NCBI GenBank assembly: GCA_013177895.1
Contig: JABLXV010000018.1
Location: 1 to 64,000 of the forward strand
DNA length: 64,000 nt
Source: Brevinematales bacterium
GTDB taxonomy: Bacteria; Spirochaetota; Brevinematia; Brevinematales; GWF1-51-8
Reading direction: 5' to 3'
Shown here: one piece after another, positions 10,022 through 18,740 of the stretch
Position numbering within the stretch: position 1 is the first letter of the stretch
How the letters are laid out: each line of letters begins with the position of its first letter
Translations under genes and position numbers: made by a program
The notes under the pieces: model-generated
Database searches by the model: none
What the model saw: only the letters and a program-made list of their open reading frames with translations
Told to the model about the DNA's origin: nothing

Positions 10022-10335
10022 TATTTGTTCTTCGCAAGCATCTCGCGTTCTTTCTTTACAACCTCGACCATCCTCTCAATCGCTTCGCTCTTGCCGCGCG
10101 AGCCCATCATGAGAAGCAGTTCTTTCATATCGGTCGAGCTCATGACGAACTTTGTCATATCCATCGGTTCTACCTCAGGCTTTTTTTCCTGTTCTTCTTT
10201 CTCGGGAACAGCCTGCTGTAATTTCTGCTCGACTTCTTTCTTGGCTTCGGCCTTGATCTCAATCTTTTTCTCGTACTCGGCTTTCGCGTCGTGCTGAGGC
10301 ATACCCGGACTCAATCCGTTGATATTCATTTCCAT
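10021..10335 (-). CDS. Small charged protein of unknown function
   Basis: The 104-residue product is rich in Lys and Glu, with a predicted helical stretch (AEYEKKIEIKAEAKKEVEQKL), a Pro-Glu linker, and a C-terminal helix pair (STDMKELLLMMGSRGKSEAIERM). There is no signal peptide or membrane segment. GGAGGG precedes the ATG at ideal spacing, so it is a real gene. It lies between mazG and the A24 peptidase, coupled to the latter. I recognise no family. Confidence 0.7.
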   Translation of the reverse strand: MEMNINGLSPGMPQHDAKAEYEKKIEIKAEAKKEVEQKLQQAVPEKEEQEKKPEVEPMDMTKFVMSSTDMKELLLMMGSRGKSEAIERMVEVVKKEREMLAKNK

Positions 10336-10419
10336 AATTCCCTCCTTGGAAAAATGGTACGTACAAAAACTGTTAACTCATTATATATATCGATTGATTC
10401 TACCGGATTCTTTAGCGTT

Positions 10420-11079
10420 TTATGACTTCTTTTTCAAATACTCCGTCATAACTTGTTCTGTTGCCGAACGAATCAGGTGTGCGGTGTCGATTTTGCGGAC
10501 GAAGCATTCCACAAGGAGGGTTTTCATCAGGCGGGATACGGTATCGTTATTGAGGTCGGATACGGCGCCGGCGCATGCCTGTTCCAACGGGGTATCCTCG
10601 AAGCTCTTCAGATCGCCGCCGTTCCTTTCAATCTTATGCAATACCTTAAAGAAACGCTGTATTTCCGGCAGCGAACGCGGAACCCCGTCGAATATCCCCT
10701 TATCGAGATTCTTCTTCTCGTTCTGCTTGATCGCCTCCCAGTTCTTCAGGATATCCGGGATACCGTCGACGGAATGGTCGCCGAATACATGGGGATGCCG
10801 CCGGACGAGTTTTTCGCCGATCAGCGCGAGCACCTCGGACACCGTAAATCTCCCTTCCTGTTCGCCGAGATAGGCGAGAAACATCCCGAGGAATATCAGG
10901 TCGCCGAGCTCCTCGCGGAGGTCCTCGGTATGGTCGCGGTCGATCGAATCGACCACTTCATACGTCTCCTCGATCAGGCTGTCGCGCATCGTGGCGAGGG
11001 TCTGCTCCTTATCCCACGGGCATCCGTTCTCGCTGCGGAGCGTGCGGATAATTTCCAGTAGTGCGTCGAATTCTTTCAT
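10420..11079 (-). CDS. mazG: Nucleoside triphosphate pyrophosphohydrolase
   Basis: MazG hydrolyses non-canonical or excess NTPs to NMP and PPi. The N-terminal half shows the typical CPWDKEQT motif, the EETYEVVDSI helix and the EELGDLIFLGMF metal-binding helix, then RRHPHVFG. The usual second domain is partial and replaced by a C-terminal helical tail (about residues 165-219) that I do not recognise. Its ATG overlaps the nusB stop by four bases (ATGA), indicating coupling. Length is 219 aa. Confidence 0.88.
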   Translation of the reverse strand: MKEFDALLEIIRTLRSENGCPWDKEQTLATMRDSLIEETYEVVDSIDRDHTEDLREELGDLIFLGMFLAYLGEQEGRFTVSEVLALIGEKLVRRHPHVFGDHSVDGIPDILKNWEAIKQNEKKNLDKGIFDGVPRSLPEIQRFFKVLHKIERNGGDLKSFEDTPLEQACAGAVSDLNNDTVSRLMKTLLVECFVRKIDTAHLIRSATEQVMTEYLKKKS

Positions 11080-11615
11080 GCGCTGCCCGTCCTCTTGATC
11101 TTGAATTTTTTCTTCGGCGCCGGTACGGCGGGATGAATCTTGTCCATCAGGAAATTCCGCCGGAAGCGGAGTTTGACGTTATGCAGGATACCGTTGATGT
11201 ATTTATACGTGTTATCGTCGCTGAACTCGTTCGCGAGCTCGTTGCACTCGAAGATGGTGACCTCGCACGGGATATCGAAACGGTACATAAGGGAATAGAC
11301 CCCGAGACGCAGAATAGCCTTGTCCACAGGGAGAAGGCGGTCGAATTTCCAGTTCACCAAAAATTCCTCGATTTGCCTGTCGATCCGCGGCAGATTGGAT
11401 AACGTCCCGCTGACCATCTCCCGCGCGAAATGGTAGACCTCGCGCTTGATGGATTCGGGGATGACCGGAAGCACGTCGTCCTTCTCGAACAGCGACGCTT
11501 CCTCATACCAGTCGAACGAATCTATACCGGAAAACGCCTCGATATCGATATCGTAGGCGTACAGGGTGAAAAACGCTAAAAGACGGCTATAATCCCGGAT
11601 ATTGACGGATTCCAT
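11076..11615 (-). CDS. nusB: Transcription antitermination factor NusB
   Basis: NusB binds boxA RNA with NusE (S10) in rRNA antitermination. The 179-residue protein has the all-helical pattern, ending in KFDRLLPVDKAILRLGVYSL and the ECNELANEFSDDNTYKYINGIL segment typical of the family (normally ...AKKFSTE.S..FVNGVL). The gene sits between ribH and mazG; ribH-nusB adjacency is common in bacteria. The ribosome-binding site is weak, consistent with coupling to ribH seven bases upstream. Confidence 0.9.
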   Translation of the reverse strand: MESVNIRDYSRLLAFFTLYAYDIDIEAFSGIDSFDWYEEASLFEKDDVLPVIPESIKREVYHFAREMVSGTLSNLPRIDRQIEEFLVNWKFDRLLPVDKAILRLGVYSLMYRFDIPCEVTIFECNELANEFSDDNTYKYINGILHNVKLRFRRNFLMDKIHPAVPAPKKKFKIKRTGSA

Positions 11616-11621
11616 AATAAC

Positions 11622-12086
11622 TTATTTCATGTCCTTATATAAATTTGCCATTTCGACAGCAGTCATTAGCGACGTATAGCCCTTGTTGCCCATTTTTACC
11701 CCGGCGCGGTCGATAGCCTGCTCGAGGTCGCCCGCGGTGACAATACCGTACACGACCGGGATACCGCCCTCGGAGGAAAGCTCCATAATCGCCTTGGCGG
11801 AATTCCCCGCGACGTAATCGAAATGCGGGGTTTCTCCCTGTATGATGACGCCTACGCAGATCAGCGCGTCGTACTTCCCTGCCAGCATGAGCTTGCGGGC
11901 GACTCCCGCGATCTCGTATGCCCCGGGCACGCGGTACACGTCCATATTCTCGTCCTTTCCGCCCAGTTGATAGAACGCGTCTTTCGCGCCTTCCACCAGT
12001 CGGTCGCCGACGAACGAATTGAACTTACCGAGTATGACGCCGATTTTCAGGCCGGCCGCATCCAATTTACCTTCGTATGTTTTCAT
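11622..12086 (-). CDS. ribH: 6,7-dimethyl-8-ribityllumazine synthase
   Basis: RibH condenses the pyrimidine product of RibD with dihydroxybutanone phosphate to form lumazine, the penultimate step of riboflavin synthesis. The 154-residue protein shows RVPGAYEI, CVGVIIQGETPHFDYV with the catalytic His, and the PVVYGIVT strand. GGAGG precedes the ATG. The other riboflavin gene here, ribD, is 36 kb away at 48581, so the pathway is split; ribBA and ribE are not in the window. Confidence 0.95.
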   Translation of the reverse strand: MKTYEGKLDAAGLKIGVILGKFNSFVGDRLVEGAKDAFYQLGGKDENMDVYRVPGAYEIAGVARKLMLAGKYDALICVGVIIQGETPHFDYVAGNSAKAIMELSSEGGIPVVYGIVTAGDLEQAIDRAGVKMGNKGYTSLMTAVEMANLYKDMK

Positions 12087-12100
12087 CCGATCCTCCGCGC

Positions 12101-13186
12101 CTATTTATCCGAATTGATAAAAGTATTATACTGCTTTAGGTAATTTTGGTCAAACAGTGTGACAAGGATTTGACCGGTTTTTATCTTCTTAATGACATAA
12201 TTCCGCAGCATCTTCATCCGGTAGTCGTTTTTGAGAATCAGGTCGATCTGCGATTGCCCGTTGGGGTCCTTCATCGCCTTGACCTCGTCGTAGGTCATCG
12301 GTTTATCCTTCTCGCGCTTAATGATCTTCATCACGATATATACCGGGTACTTCGTATTTTTCAGCTTGATGGGCTGGGGGATATAGAACGCTTTCCCTTC
12401 TTTGATCTTGATGGTCTCGGTCGCCGTGATCTGGATTTTCTCCTCGAACGCGACACCGAGTATCTCCATCGGGTATTTCCCGTCCTTAACGAGTTCGTAG
12501 GCGTACTTCAGGCCGCTGTGCCCGGAGTAGGAAGTGAAGTTCATCGATTTGTACTTATCGAATATATACTGCGCGTTATCGCTTTTACTCAGGTACGCCG
12601 CTATCGCTTTCATATTATTCTCGAACTTCGTCAACTGCGCGAGAGTATCGTCAACCGGATGCGCGGCGAATACGATAAAGTCCAGCTTGGCGGGCGCGAT
12701 AAACTTATCCTTGTTCTTCTCGAAGTACTGCTTCCGTTGCTCTTCCGTGATCTCGATATTCAGGTTGGTCTTGAGGTTTTCCTCGTAGAAAAACAGGTTA
12801 TCGATGATCTGCTCCTTCTCCATCAGCAGGATGAACTGGTCGGGAAAATCGTTATAGAGCTTCAAACGCAACTGCTGGGACTCGCTGTTCGTGATATTGG
12901 TGATCGCCCCGAGCACGAGCTGGGGGTCGGTTTGCAGTTTGATATTGGGATTCTTTTCGGCGATACCCTTGAGGCCGTAGAGGAAAAGGAGCTCGTCGAA
13001 TACGGTGTCCATCGTGGTTTTCGGGTCGCCGCTGGATTTCTCGAACTCGTAGAAACGCTCCACATCGTAGTAGGTCAGCGAGCTGTTCCCGATAGTCATA
13101 ATCACCCAGTTGACGGAAATCCCGTCTGCGGAGTAACTGACCAGGAACGCGGACAGGAGCAGTGCAACAATCAACGCTTTTTTCAT
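12101..13186 (-). CDS. SurA-like periplasmic chaperone / PpiC-type protein
   Basis: A signal peptide (residues 1-19, cleaved near SYS-AD) leads into a SurA_N-like helical region: VIMTIGNSSLTYYDVERFYEF near residue 30 resembles the ...VNGEPIT..D... start of such chaperones. EITEEQRKQYFEKNKDKF near residue 145 is the typical linker before a parvulin domain. The parvulin domain itself is worn and probably inactive. It likely escorts outer-membrane proteins in the periplasm. It lies directly upstream of ribH (14-base gap), with a good GGAG site. Confidence 0.65.
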   Translation of the reverse strand: MKKALIVALLLSAFLVSYSADGISVNWVIMTIGNSSLTYYDVERFYEFEKSSGDPKTTMDTVFDELLFLYGLKGIAEKNPNIKLQTDPQLVLGAITNITNSESQQLRLKLYNDFPDQFILLMEKEQIIDNLFFYEENLKTNLNIEITEEQRKQYFEKNKDKFIAPAKLDFIVFAAHPVDDTLAQLTKFENNMKAIAAYLSKSDNAQYIFDKYKSMNFTSYSGHSGLKYAYELVKDGKYPMEILGVAFEEKIQITATETIKIKEGKAFYIPQPIKLKNTKYPVYIVMKIIKREKDKPMTYDEVKAMKDPNGQSQIDLILKNDYRMKMLRNYVIKKIKTGQILVTLFDQNYLKQYNTFINSDK

Positions 13187-13237
13187 CTATATCTCCTCGG
13201 AAATATCTATTTTACGCGATATCAGTAACAGACATAA

Positions 13238-13300
13238 TCGTCATTGCGAGCCCGCGCTTCAATTTTTCAATATGCGGGAGGAAGCATCTGTTTTTGTCAT
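13238..13300. repeat. Partial copy of the dispersed GTCATTGCGA core
   Basis: The murI/surA-like gap contains CGTCATTGCGAGCCCGCG, then an inverted GCGGGAGGAAGCATCTG. It matches the core of the MITE-like family described at 53524 and 61651 (GTCATTGCGA ... AAGCAATCT) in degraded form. Confidence 0.5.
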
Positions 13301-13306
13301 CGTTCT

Positions 13307-14110
13307 TTACTTGACGCTTACTTCCTCGAAATCGATCTTCATCCCCAGTATCCGGTTCGCGAGATCGTTCAGCTTCGGCGTGATATCGGTCGCGAAGAAA
13401 CGGTGCATCGGCGGTTTCCCGTCCTTCGGTATCAGCGCCAGCATCTGGTGCGAGTCCAGCAGGCTATGGATATCCCGCGCGGTGGATAACGCCGAATCCA
13501 CCAGTTTCACTCCGGGGAGTATCTCGGCGATAATCTCCTTGATCAGCGGATAATGGGTGCACCCGAGTATCAATGTATCCGAGCCCTGTTCCTTGAATTC
13601 CTTCAGGTACTCCGCCGCGATCAGCCGGGTGGCATCGTGATCGATAAAAAATTCCTCGATCAGCGGGACAAATAACGGGCACGGCCGGGACGAAATCTGG
13701 CATTCCGGCTCCATCGCCTTCAGCATATCGGGATAAACATTGCTCTTGATAGTCCGGTTCGTGCCGATCACGCCGATCTTCTTGTTCCGGGTGGCGAATA
13801 TCGCGCCCTTCACCGCCGGTTCGATCACCCCTACAATAGGGAGCTGGTAGCTCGATTTAAGGTGCTCGAGCGCGACCGAGCTCGCGGTATTGCATGCCAC
13901 CACGAGGAGCTTAATGTCGTGCGTCAGCAGAAAGTCGGTGTTGTCCACCGAGTACCGCTGAACGATTTCCGCGGACTTGTCCCCGTAGGGAAGGTTCGCG
14001 GTGTCGCCGAGGTAGATGATGGTCTCGTTGGGGAGAAGGTTCATCACCTCTTTCGCGACAGTCAGGCCCCCGACGCCGGAGTCGAATATACCTATCGGCC
14101 GTTTATCCAT
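13307..14110 (-). CDS. murI: Glutamate racemase
   Basis: MurI makes D-glutamate for peptidoglycan. The 267-residue protein carries both catalytic cysteines in family motifs: VACNTASSVALE near residue 73 and LGCTHYPLI near residue 183, plus the N-terminal IFDSGVGGLTVAKEV substrate loop. Its start overlaps the end of cimA by eight bases. A C-terminal segment (PPMHRFFATDIT) is normal for the family. Confidence 0.95.
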   Translation of the reverse strand: MDKRPIGIFDSGVGGLTVAKEVMNLLPNETIIYLGDTANLPYGDKSAEIVQRYSVDNTDFLLTHDIKLLVVACNTASSVALEHLKSSYQLPIVGVIEPAVKGAIFATRNKKIGVIGTNRTIKSNVYPDMLKAMEPECQISSRPCPLFVPLIEEFFIDHDATRLIAAEYLKEFKEQGSDTLILGCTHYPLIKEIIAEILPGVKLVDSALSTARDIHSLLDSHQMLALIPKDGKPPMHRFFATDITPKLNDLANRILGMKIDFEEVSVK

Positions 14111-15692
14111 TGTAAACGTCGTCCTCCTCGTGCTCGAGTCTCATCAATATATAGTTCATGCTCTCGACCAGCGCTTCCCAGCTTGCCTGGATGATATTGC
14201 CGGACACCCCGACCGTACCCCATTCATAGCTGTGGTAACGGAAGGTGATGAGCACGCGGGTCACGGCGGCGGTACCCGACGAGGGGTCGAGTATGCGCAC
14301 CTTATAATCCATTAGATGAATATCTTTCACGACAGGATAGAAAACCGACAGGGCAAGTTTCAGCGCGGTATCGAGCGCGTTAACAGGCCCGTCGCCCTCG
14401 GCGACCGTCAGTTCCTCCAACTCGCCCACCCTGATCTTCACAGTCCCTTCGACGACCGGCTCTACGCCGTCGCGGAAGAAGGTGAGCATCTTGTAGGAAT
14501 GTACCTGGAAACGTTCCTTGAACTGCCCGGTGAGTTTCTTCACCAGTATCTCGAACGACGCGTCCGCGCCCTCGAATTCGTACCCGGTATTCTCAAGCTC
14601 CTTGATGTGCCGCGAGAGTTCGGAGATTTTATCGGCGGTTATTTCGAGGCCGAGCTCCTGCACCTTCGCCAGAATATTGGACTTACCCGCCTGTTCGGAT
14701 ATCAGGATACGCCTGCGGTTACCGACCAGTTCGGGAAGGATATGCTCGTAAGTGCGGGGATTCTTCTGCACCGCGTTGACATGCACTCCCGCCTTATGCG
14801 CGAACGCGGAAATCCCCACGAAGGGCTGCTTCGTCTCGGGGTTCATATTCGCTATCTCGTAGATATACCGCGACGTTTCCTCGAGCCGCTTCAGGTGAGC
14901 CGGGTCGATATGTTTCGCGGAATAGCCCATCTTCAGCACTAGGTTCGGGATGATGGAGCACAGGTTGGCGTTACCGGTACGTTCGCCGATACCGTTCATA
15001 GTGCCCTGCACCTGCACCGCGCCCGACAGGATCGCCTCGAGACTGTTCGCGACAGCGAGGTCTCCGTCGTTATGCGCGTGTATACCCAAAGGAGCCTTGA
15101 TGACCGATTTCACTTTCTTGATAATGTCCGCTATCTGGTGCGGCAGCGAACCGCCGTTGGTGTCGCAGAGCACGAGGTTGTCCGCGCCTCCTCGGACGGC
15201 GGCCTCGAGCACCTTGATCGCGTAATCGGGGTTTTCTTTATACCCGTCGAAAAAATGTTCCGCGTCGAAGAACAGTTCGCGCCCGGAATCCTTGAGATAA
15301 GAGACCGAGTCGTAGATCATTTCGAGGTTTTCTTCGAGCGCTATGTTGAATACGTCGCGCACATGCAGGTCCCACGCCTTCCCGAAGATGGTGACTGTCG
15401 GGGTTTTCGCGGCGAGCAGTTCCTTGATGTTGTTATCCTCGATCACTTTATTCTTGGCGTGACGGGTACTGCCGAACGCGGCTATTTTCGTATTCTTCAG
15501 TTCGACCTTGCGGATTTCCTGGAAGAACGCCTTATCCTTGGGGAGAGCGCCCGGCCATCCGCATTCGATATAATCGATTCCGAATTCATCCAGCTTCTTG
15601 GCAATGGAGATCATATCAATCATCGAGAAATTGATTCCTTCAGCTTGCTTGCCGTCACGTAAAGTCGTGTCATAGATGACTACTTTAGACAT
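14103..15692 (-). CDS. cimA: (R)-citramalate synthase
   Basis: CimA condenses pyruvate with acetyl-CoA to citramalate, feeding a threonine-independent isoleucine route. The 529-residue protein starts with IYDTTLRDGKQAEGINFS, the HMGL-like metal/substrate motif, with HAHNDGDLAVANSLEAILSGA near residue 205 and AFAHKAGVH near residue 300. The C-terminal LeuA-type regulatory domain (about 390-520) is present. IPMS homologues are the alternative, but YIECGWPGALPKD and the overall length fit CimA. The start at 15692 has GGAGG five bases upstream; an in-frame ATG at 15704 lies on the ribosome-binding site itself. Confidence 0.9.
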   Translation of the reverse strand: MSKVVIYDTTLRDGKQAEGINFSMIDMISIAKKLDEFGIDYIECGWPGALPKDKAFFQEIRKVELKNTKIAAFGSTRHAKNKVIEDNNIKELLAAKTPTVTIFGKAWDLHVRDVFNIALEENLEMIYDSVSYLKDSGRELFFDAEHFFDGYKENPDYAIKVLEAAVRGGADNLVLCDTNGGSLPHQIADIIKKVKSVIKAPLGIHAHNDGDLAVANSLEAILSGAVQVQGTMNGIGERTGNANLCSIIPNLVLKMGYSAKHIDPAHLKRLEETSRYIYEIANMNPETKQPFVGISAFAHKAGVHVNAVQKNPRTYEHILPELVGNRRRILISEQAGKSNILAKVQELGLEITADKISELSRHIKELENTGYEFEGADASFEILVKKLTGQFKERFQVHSYKMLTFFRDGVEPVVEGTVKIRVGELEELTVAEGDGPVNALDTALKLALSVFYPVVKDIHLMDYKVRILDPSSGTAAVTRVLITFRYHSYEWGTVGVSGNIIQASWEALVESMNYILMRLEHEEDDVYNG

Positions 15693-15761
15693 TTTGACCT
15701 CCATTCGTTTATTTGATGACCTAAATTATATCCGTTTTTCTTGTAACTGTCAAAAGATAGG

Positions 15762-15790
15762 TTGACTTGAATGCAAAATAGCGTTATAAT
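15762..15790 (+). promoter_or_regulatory. Sigma-70-like promoter for lemA
   Basis: TTGACT (15762-15767) and TATAAT (15785-15790) are 17 bases apart, about 42 bases before the lemA ATG, which has GGAGGG at 15822-15827. Confidence 0.75.
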
Positions 15791-15831
15791 AGAAGCAAGG
15801 TTTTGTGAAAAGACCGTAAACGGAGGGTATT

Positions 15832-16395
15832 ATGGCAATTATTCTTATTATTGCAATCGGTATTCCGGTACTGCTGATTCTATGGGCGGTAGTGACCTTC
15901 AATAAAATGGTCGCCCTGCGGAATTCTACCGAAAGCGCGTGGAGCGATGTCGACGTACTGCTCCGCAAACGTTACGACCTGATTCCCAATCTGGTCAGCA
16001 CTATCAAGGGTTATACCAAGCACGAGAGCGAAACCCTCGAGAAGGTCATTCAGGCGCGCAACCAGGCGATCAATATCAAGGCCGACGACGTCAAACAGCA
16101 GATCGAGGCGCAGAATATGCTGACCCAGACCCTTCGGAGTATCTACTCTCTCACCGAGAGTTATCCCGACCTCAAGGCGGACAAGCAGTTCAACGAACTG
16201 ATGGGGCAGCTCCAGCAGATCGAGACCGAGATCGAGCGTTCGAGACGTTACTATAACGCGGTCGTGCGCGATTATAACAATGTGACCCAGATGTTCCCCG
16301 GCGCGATGATCGCGGGTATGGGCGGGTTTGTCAAGAAGCCGTACTATGAGATCGAGTCGGTGACGATGCGCGAAGGGGTCAAGGTCGAGTTTTAA
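15832..16395 (+). CDS. lemA: LemA family protein
   Basis: The 187-residue protein has a single N-terminal membrane helix (residues 2-22) followed by a long helical domain. The signature NKMVALRNSTESAWSDVDVLLRKRYDLIPNLV (about 24-55) is diagnostic of LemA. Family members are membrane-anchored with the helical bundle outside the cytoplasm; the function is not settled. Usually a TPM-domain or M48 peptidase gene follows, but here lemA is followed by a terminator and stands alone. Confidence 0.93.
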   Translation: MAIILIIAIGIPVLLILWAVVTFNKMVALRNSTESAWSDVDVLLRKRYDLIPNLVSTIKGYTKHESETLEKVIQARNQAINIKADDVKQQIEAQNMLTQTLRSIYSLTESYPDLKADKQFNELMGQLQQIETEIERSRRYYNAVVRDYNNVTQMFPGAMIAGMGGFVKKPYYEIESVTMREGVKVEF

Positions 16396-16465
16396 TAAGT
16401 AAAAAGTTACAAGTTACAAGTTACAAGTTACAAGTGGAAAGAAAGGCATAAAATTCAAATAATAG

Positions 16466-16500
16466 CCGTCCGTGGGAATTATCCCGCGGGCGGTTTTTTT
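16466..16500 (+). terminator. Rho-independent terminator after lemA
   Basis: CCGTCCGTGGG (16466-16476) pairs with CCCGCGGGCGG (16483-16493) around loop AATTAT with two G-U pairs, followed by seven T residues. Confidence 0.85.
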
Positions 16501-16650
16501 ACACCCCATCGAGTGTGCAGGGGGTAGCGGTGCGCAGGATTTAGGATTTCACCGCGAACGGAGTGAAGCGGTCTATGATAGATTCTCTCTACGCTTTGCT
16601 TAGGGCGCCCGGATTATTGTGTTCATTCGCAGTTTTTTTAGCACAGATAT

Positions 16651-16679
16651 TTGACATGACGCCCCGCCGGGATTACAAT
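16651..16679 (+). promoter_or_regulatory. Promoter for the ankyrin protein
   Basis: A consensus TTGACA (16651-16656) lies 17 bases before TACAAT (16674-16679), and the start codon follows 33 bases later. Confidence 0.75.
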
Positions 16680-16712
16680 AGCTTCAAATGTAATGATTGA
16701 AGGATTGGGATA

Positions 16713-17630
16713 ATGAAGAAATTTATGGTGGTACTACTATTATTTATTCCGGCTTTTTTATTCCCCGCGGATAATCTCCTCGATGCCGCGAAGGAAGGGG
16801 ATGCCTCGTTTATAAAAAGTTATAAGGGTGATATCGACGCCCCGCGTGACAGACACGGATGGACGGCGTTGATGATCGCTATTCAGAACGGGCATACCGG
16901 GATGGTTAAAACCCTGATTTCCGCGAAAGCCGATGTAAATTTGACTGATAAAGACGGATGGACCGCTCTGATGTACGCGGCGGAGAAAGGAGATCCCGAA
17001 GCAGTAAAGGCTTTATTAGAGGCGAAGGCGAAAGTAAACGTTTTTAGTCTTGACGGCGTTACCCCGCTGTTGATGGCGGCAGGCAGCGGTAATCCCGATG
17101 TCGTAAATTTATTGATTGGGGCTCATGCCGATATCGACGCTACCAATCATGCCGGGAATACGCCATTGATGGCGGCGGCAGTAAGAGGATATACCGGGAT
17201 AGCAGGTACTTTAATTGATGCGGGAGCTAATGTCAACGCGGTTGCGGAAGTCGGTATGACGCCGTTGATGTATGCCGTGCAATTCGGGCAAAACGACATG
17301 GTCAACCTGCTGATCGAGAAAAAAGCTGATGTTAACGCTGTCACTAAGAGCGGCGGATCCTCGCTTATGATGGCGGCGAATAAAGGAAATTCCGGCATAG
17401 TCGCCGCTCTTATTAAAGCAAATGCAAAGGTGAATGCTGTGAATAATATCGGATGGACCGCTCTGATGTATGCGGTTCAGAACGGTAATATAAAAACACT
17501 ACAGATGCTGCTCGACGCGAAGGTCGATATCAATGCGGTTTCTATCGACGGTAAGACGGCGTTAGGCTATGCAAAACAAAAAAAAGATTCCGCAATTATA
17601 GATATTCTAATGAAAGCCGGGGCTAAATAA
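16713..17630 (+). CDS. Secreted ankyrin-repeat protein
   Basis: The 305-residue protein has a signal peptide (MKKFMVVLLLFIPAFLFPA) and then a capping helix and about eight 33-residue ankyrin repeats, each with a xGxTALMxAAxxGxxxxVxxLLxAxADVNA pattern. The repeats fill the protein, so it is a pure protein-binding solenoid exported to the periplasm or beyond. No enzymatic domain is present. It has its own promoter and is probably monocistronic. Partners cannot be read from the sequence. Confidence 0.9.
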   Translation: MKKFMVVLLLFIPAFLFPADNLLDAAKEGDASFIKSYKGDIDAPRDRHGWTALMIAIQNGHTGMVKTLISAKADVNLTDKDGWTALMYAAEKGDPEAVKALLEAKAKVNVFSLDGVTPLLMAAGSGNPDVVNLLIGAHADIDATNHAGNTPLMAAAVRGYTGIAGTLIDAGANVNAVAEVGMTPLMYAVQFGQNDMVNLLIEKKADVNAVTKSGGSSLMMAANKGNSGIVAALIKANAKVNAVNNIGWTALMYAVQNGNIKTLQMLLDAKVDINAVSIDGKTALGYAKQKKDSAIIDILMKAGAK

Positions 17631-17713
17631 AAAATACCAAACGGATAGATACCGCCGGGAGAATCCTGCCGATAATTGGGTGATTCGATTTCTTCATTAT
17701 CGCGGAGAAGAAT

Positions 17714-18055
17714 ATGCCCCCGATCGTATGGACGATCCTTCTACTGATTTGTTCCAACGTGTTTATGACGTTCGCGTGGTACTCCCACCTGAAGAATCTC
17801 CACGATAAACCGTGGTGGATCGCCGCGATCGCGAGCTGGGGTATCGCGCTGTTCGAGTATATGCTGCAGGTGCCCGCGAACCGGATCGGCTACACGGTGC
17901 TAGACCTGCCGAAGCTGAAGATCCTGCAGGAGGTAATCACCCTCGCGGTGTTCGTCCCGTTCGCGATATTCTACATGGATCAGCCGATCAAGCTGAACTA
18001 CCTCTGGGCGGCGTTATGCCTGATGGGCGCGGTGTTCTTCATATTCCGGGGATAG
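17714..18055 (+). CDS. DMT-superfamily DUF486 membrane protein
   Basis: The 113-residue protein has four predicted helices and the conserved FAWYSHLK, SWGIALFEYMLQVPANRIGY and QPIKLNYLWA segments of the DUF486 family, a small branch of the drug/metabolite transporter superfamily with no established substrate. GGAG precedes the ATG. Its 3' end overlaps that of the convergent iron-sulfur gene by 17 bases. Confidence 0.85.
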   Translation: MPPIVWTILLLICSNVFMTFAWYSHLKNLHDKPWWIAAIASWGIALFEYMLQVPANRIGYTVLDLPKLKILQEVITLAVFVPFAIFYMDQPIKLNYLWAALCLMGAVFFIFRG

Positions 18056-18725
18056 TCCCCAGCGCGTTCGGGCAAACCTTCCGGCAGATAAAGCACTTCT
18101 TGAGGTTATATCCCTTTTTATTTTTGAAATTCGATAGCGGGCGGCAGTCTTTCTGCTTAACAGTCGTGCCGTCGAGCGCATGCGCGGGACAGTTGTCGAT
18201 ACAAAGTCTGCACCCGTCGGGGCATTTCATATCGAGCACTTCGTCCGGTTCGAGATCGATACCGAGGAGGATCGCGCCGAGTTGGATCATATTCCCGTAA
18301 CGGGGGTTGATCAGCAGGGTGTTATTCCCGAGGTAGCCGAGTCCCGCGAGGCGTCCGGCGTGCCGGAGCGACAGGATCGCCCTGCCGTAACTGTTCTCCG
18401 CTTCCCAGTACTCGTAGGGGTCGTCGGTCGGAACCATCACGTTCGGGATACCCTTATCCTGTAACGCGAGGGAGAGCGCCAGGACGAGACGATCCGTTTC
18501 CTGCATGACGATATTATTGATTTGGGTATAGGGGACGCAGCTTTCCGCGTTCAGGCATTCGTGGGGGACACGTTTCGCGACCACCGCTACCGAACGGCAC
18601 TTGGAATAAATATCCCTCGGGCGGAATCCCTCCGGCGCGCCCGCGAACCGTTCTTCCGAGGCAATCCCGCACAGGTCCGCGCCCATATCGAGGGCGAGCT
18701 GTTTTATCTGTTTACTATCCATCAT
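18039..18725 (-). CDS. QueG-like 4Fe-4S protein (epoxyqueuosine-reductase-related)
   Basis: This 228-residue protein shows two cysteine clusters: CPDGCRLCIDNCP near residue 175 and CFICRKVCP near residue 212, the ferredoxin-type part of the COG1600 family. The N-terminal half has the corrinoid-binding-like region (GADLCGIASEERF, SYGRAILSLRHAGRLAGLGYLG). It is much shorter than QueG (usually over 350 aa) and lacks the C-terminal HEAT repeats, so the substrate may differ; such short forms are common in anaerobes. It starts 15 bases after a 59-residue gene. Confidence 0.75.
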   Translation of the reverse strand: MMDSKQIKQLALDMGADLCGIASEERFAGAPEGFRPRDIYSKCRSVAVVAKRVPHECLNAESCVPYTQINNIVMQETDRLVLALSLALQDKGIPNVMVPTDDPYEYWEAENSYGRAILSLRHAGRLAGLGYLGNNTLLINPRYGNMIQLGAILLGIDLEPDEVLDMKCPDGCRLCIDNCPAHALDGTTVKQKDCRPLSNFKNKKGYNLKKCFICRKVCPNALGTIPGI

Positions 18726-18740
18726 ATAGATTCGCTTTCT

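Larger units (their letters stand above)
16403..16712. other. Gap after lemA: heptad repeat, terminator, promoter
   Basis: Immediately after lemA lie four tandem copies of the 7-mer GTTACAA (about 16406-16433), then the terminator at 16466-16500, an unremarkable stretch, and the promoter of the ankyrin gene at 16651-16679. I see no gene in it. Confidence 0.6.

Noticed and set aside
12146-13228. Long plus-strand frame opposite the SurA-like gene
   Set aside because: It mirrors a real minus-strand gene with signal peptide and ribosome-binding site; composition and lack of a start site mark it as an antisense shadow.
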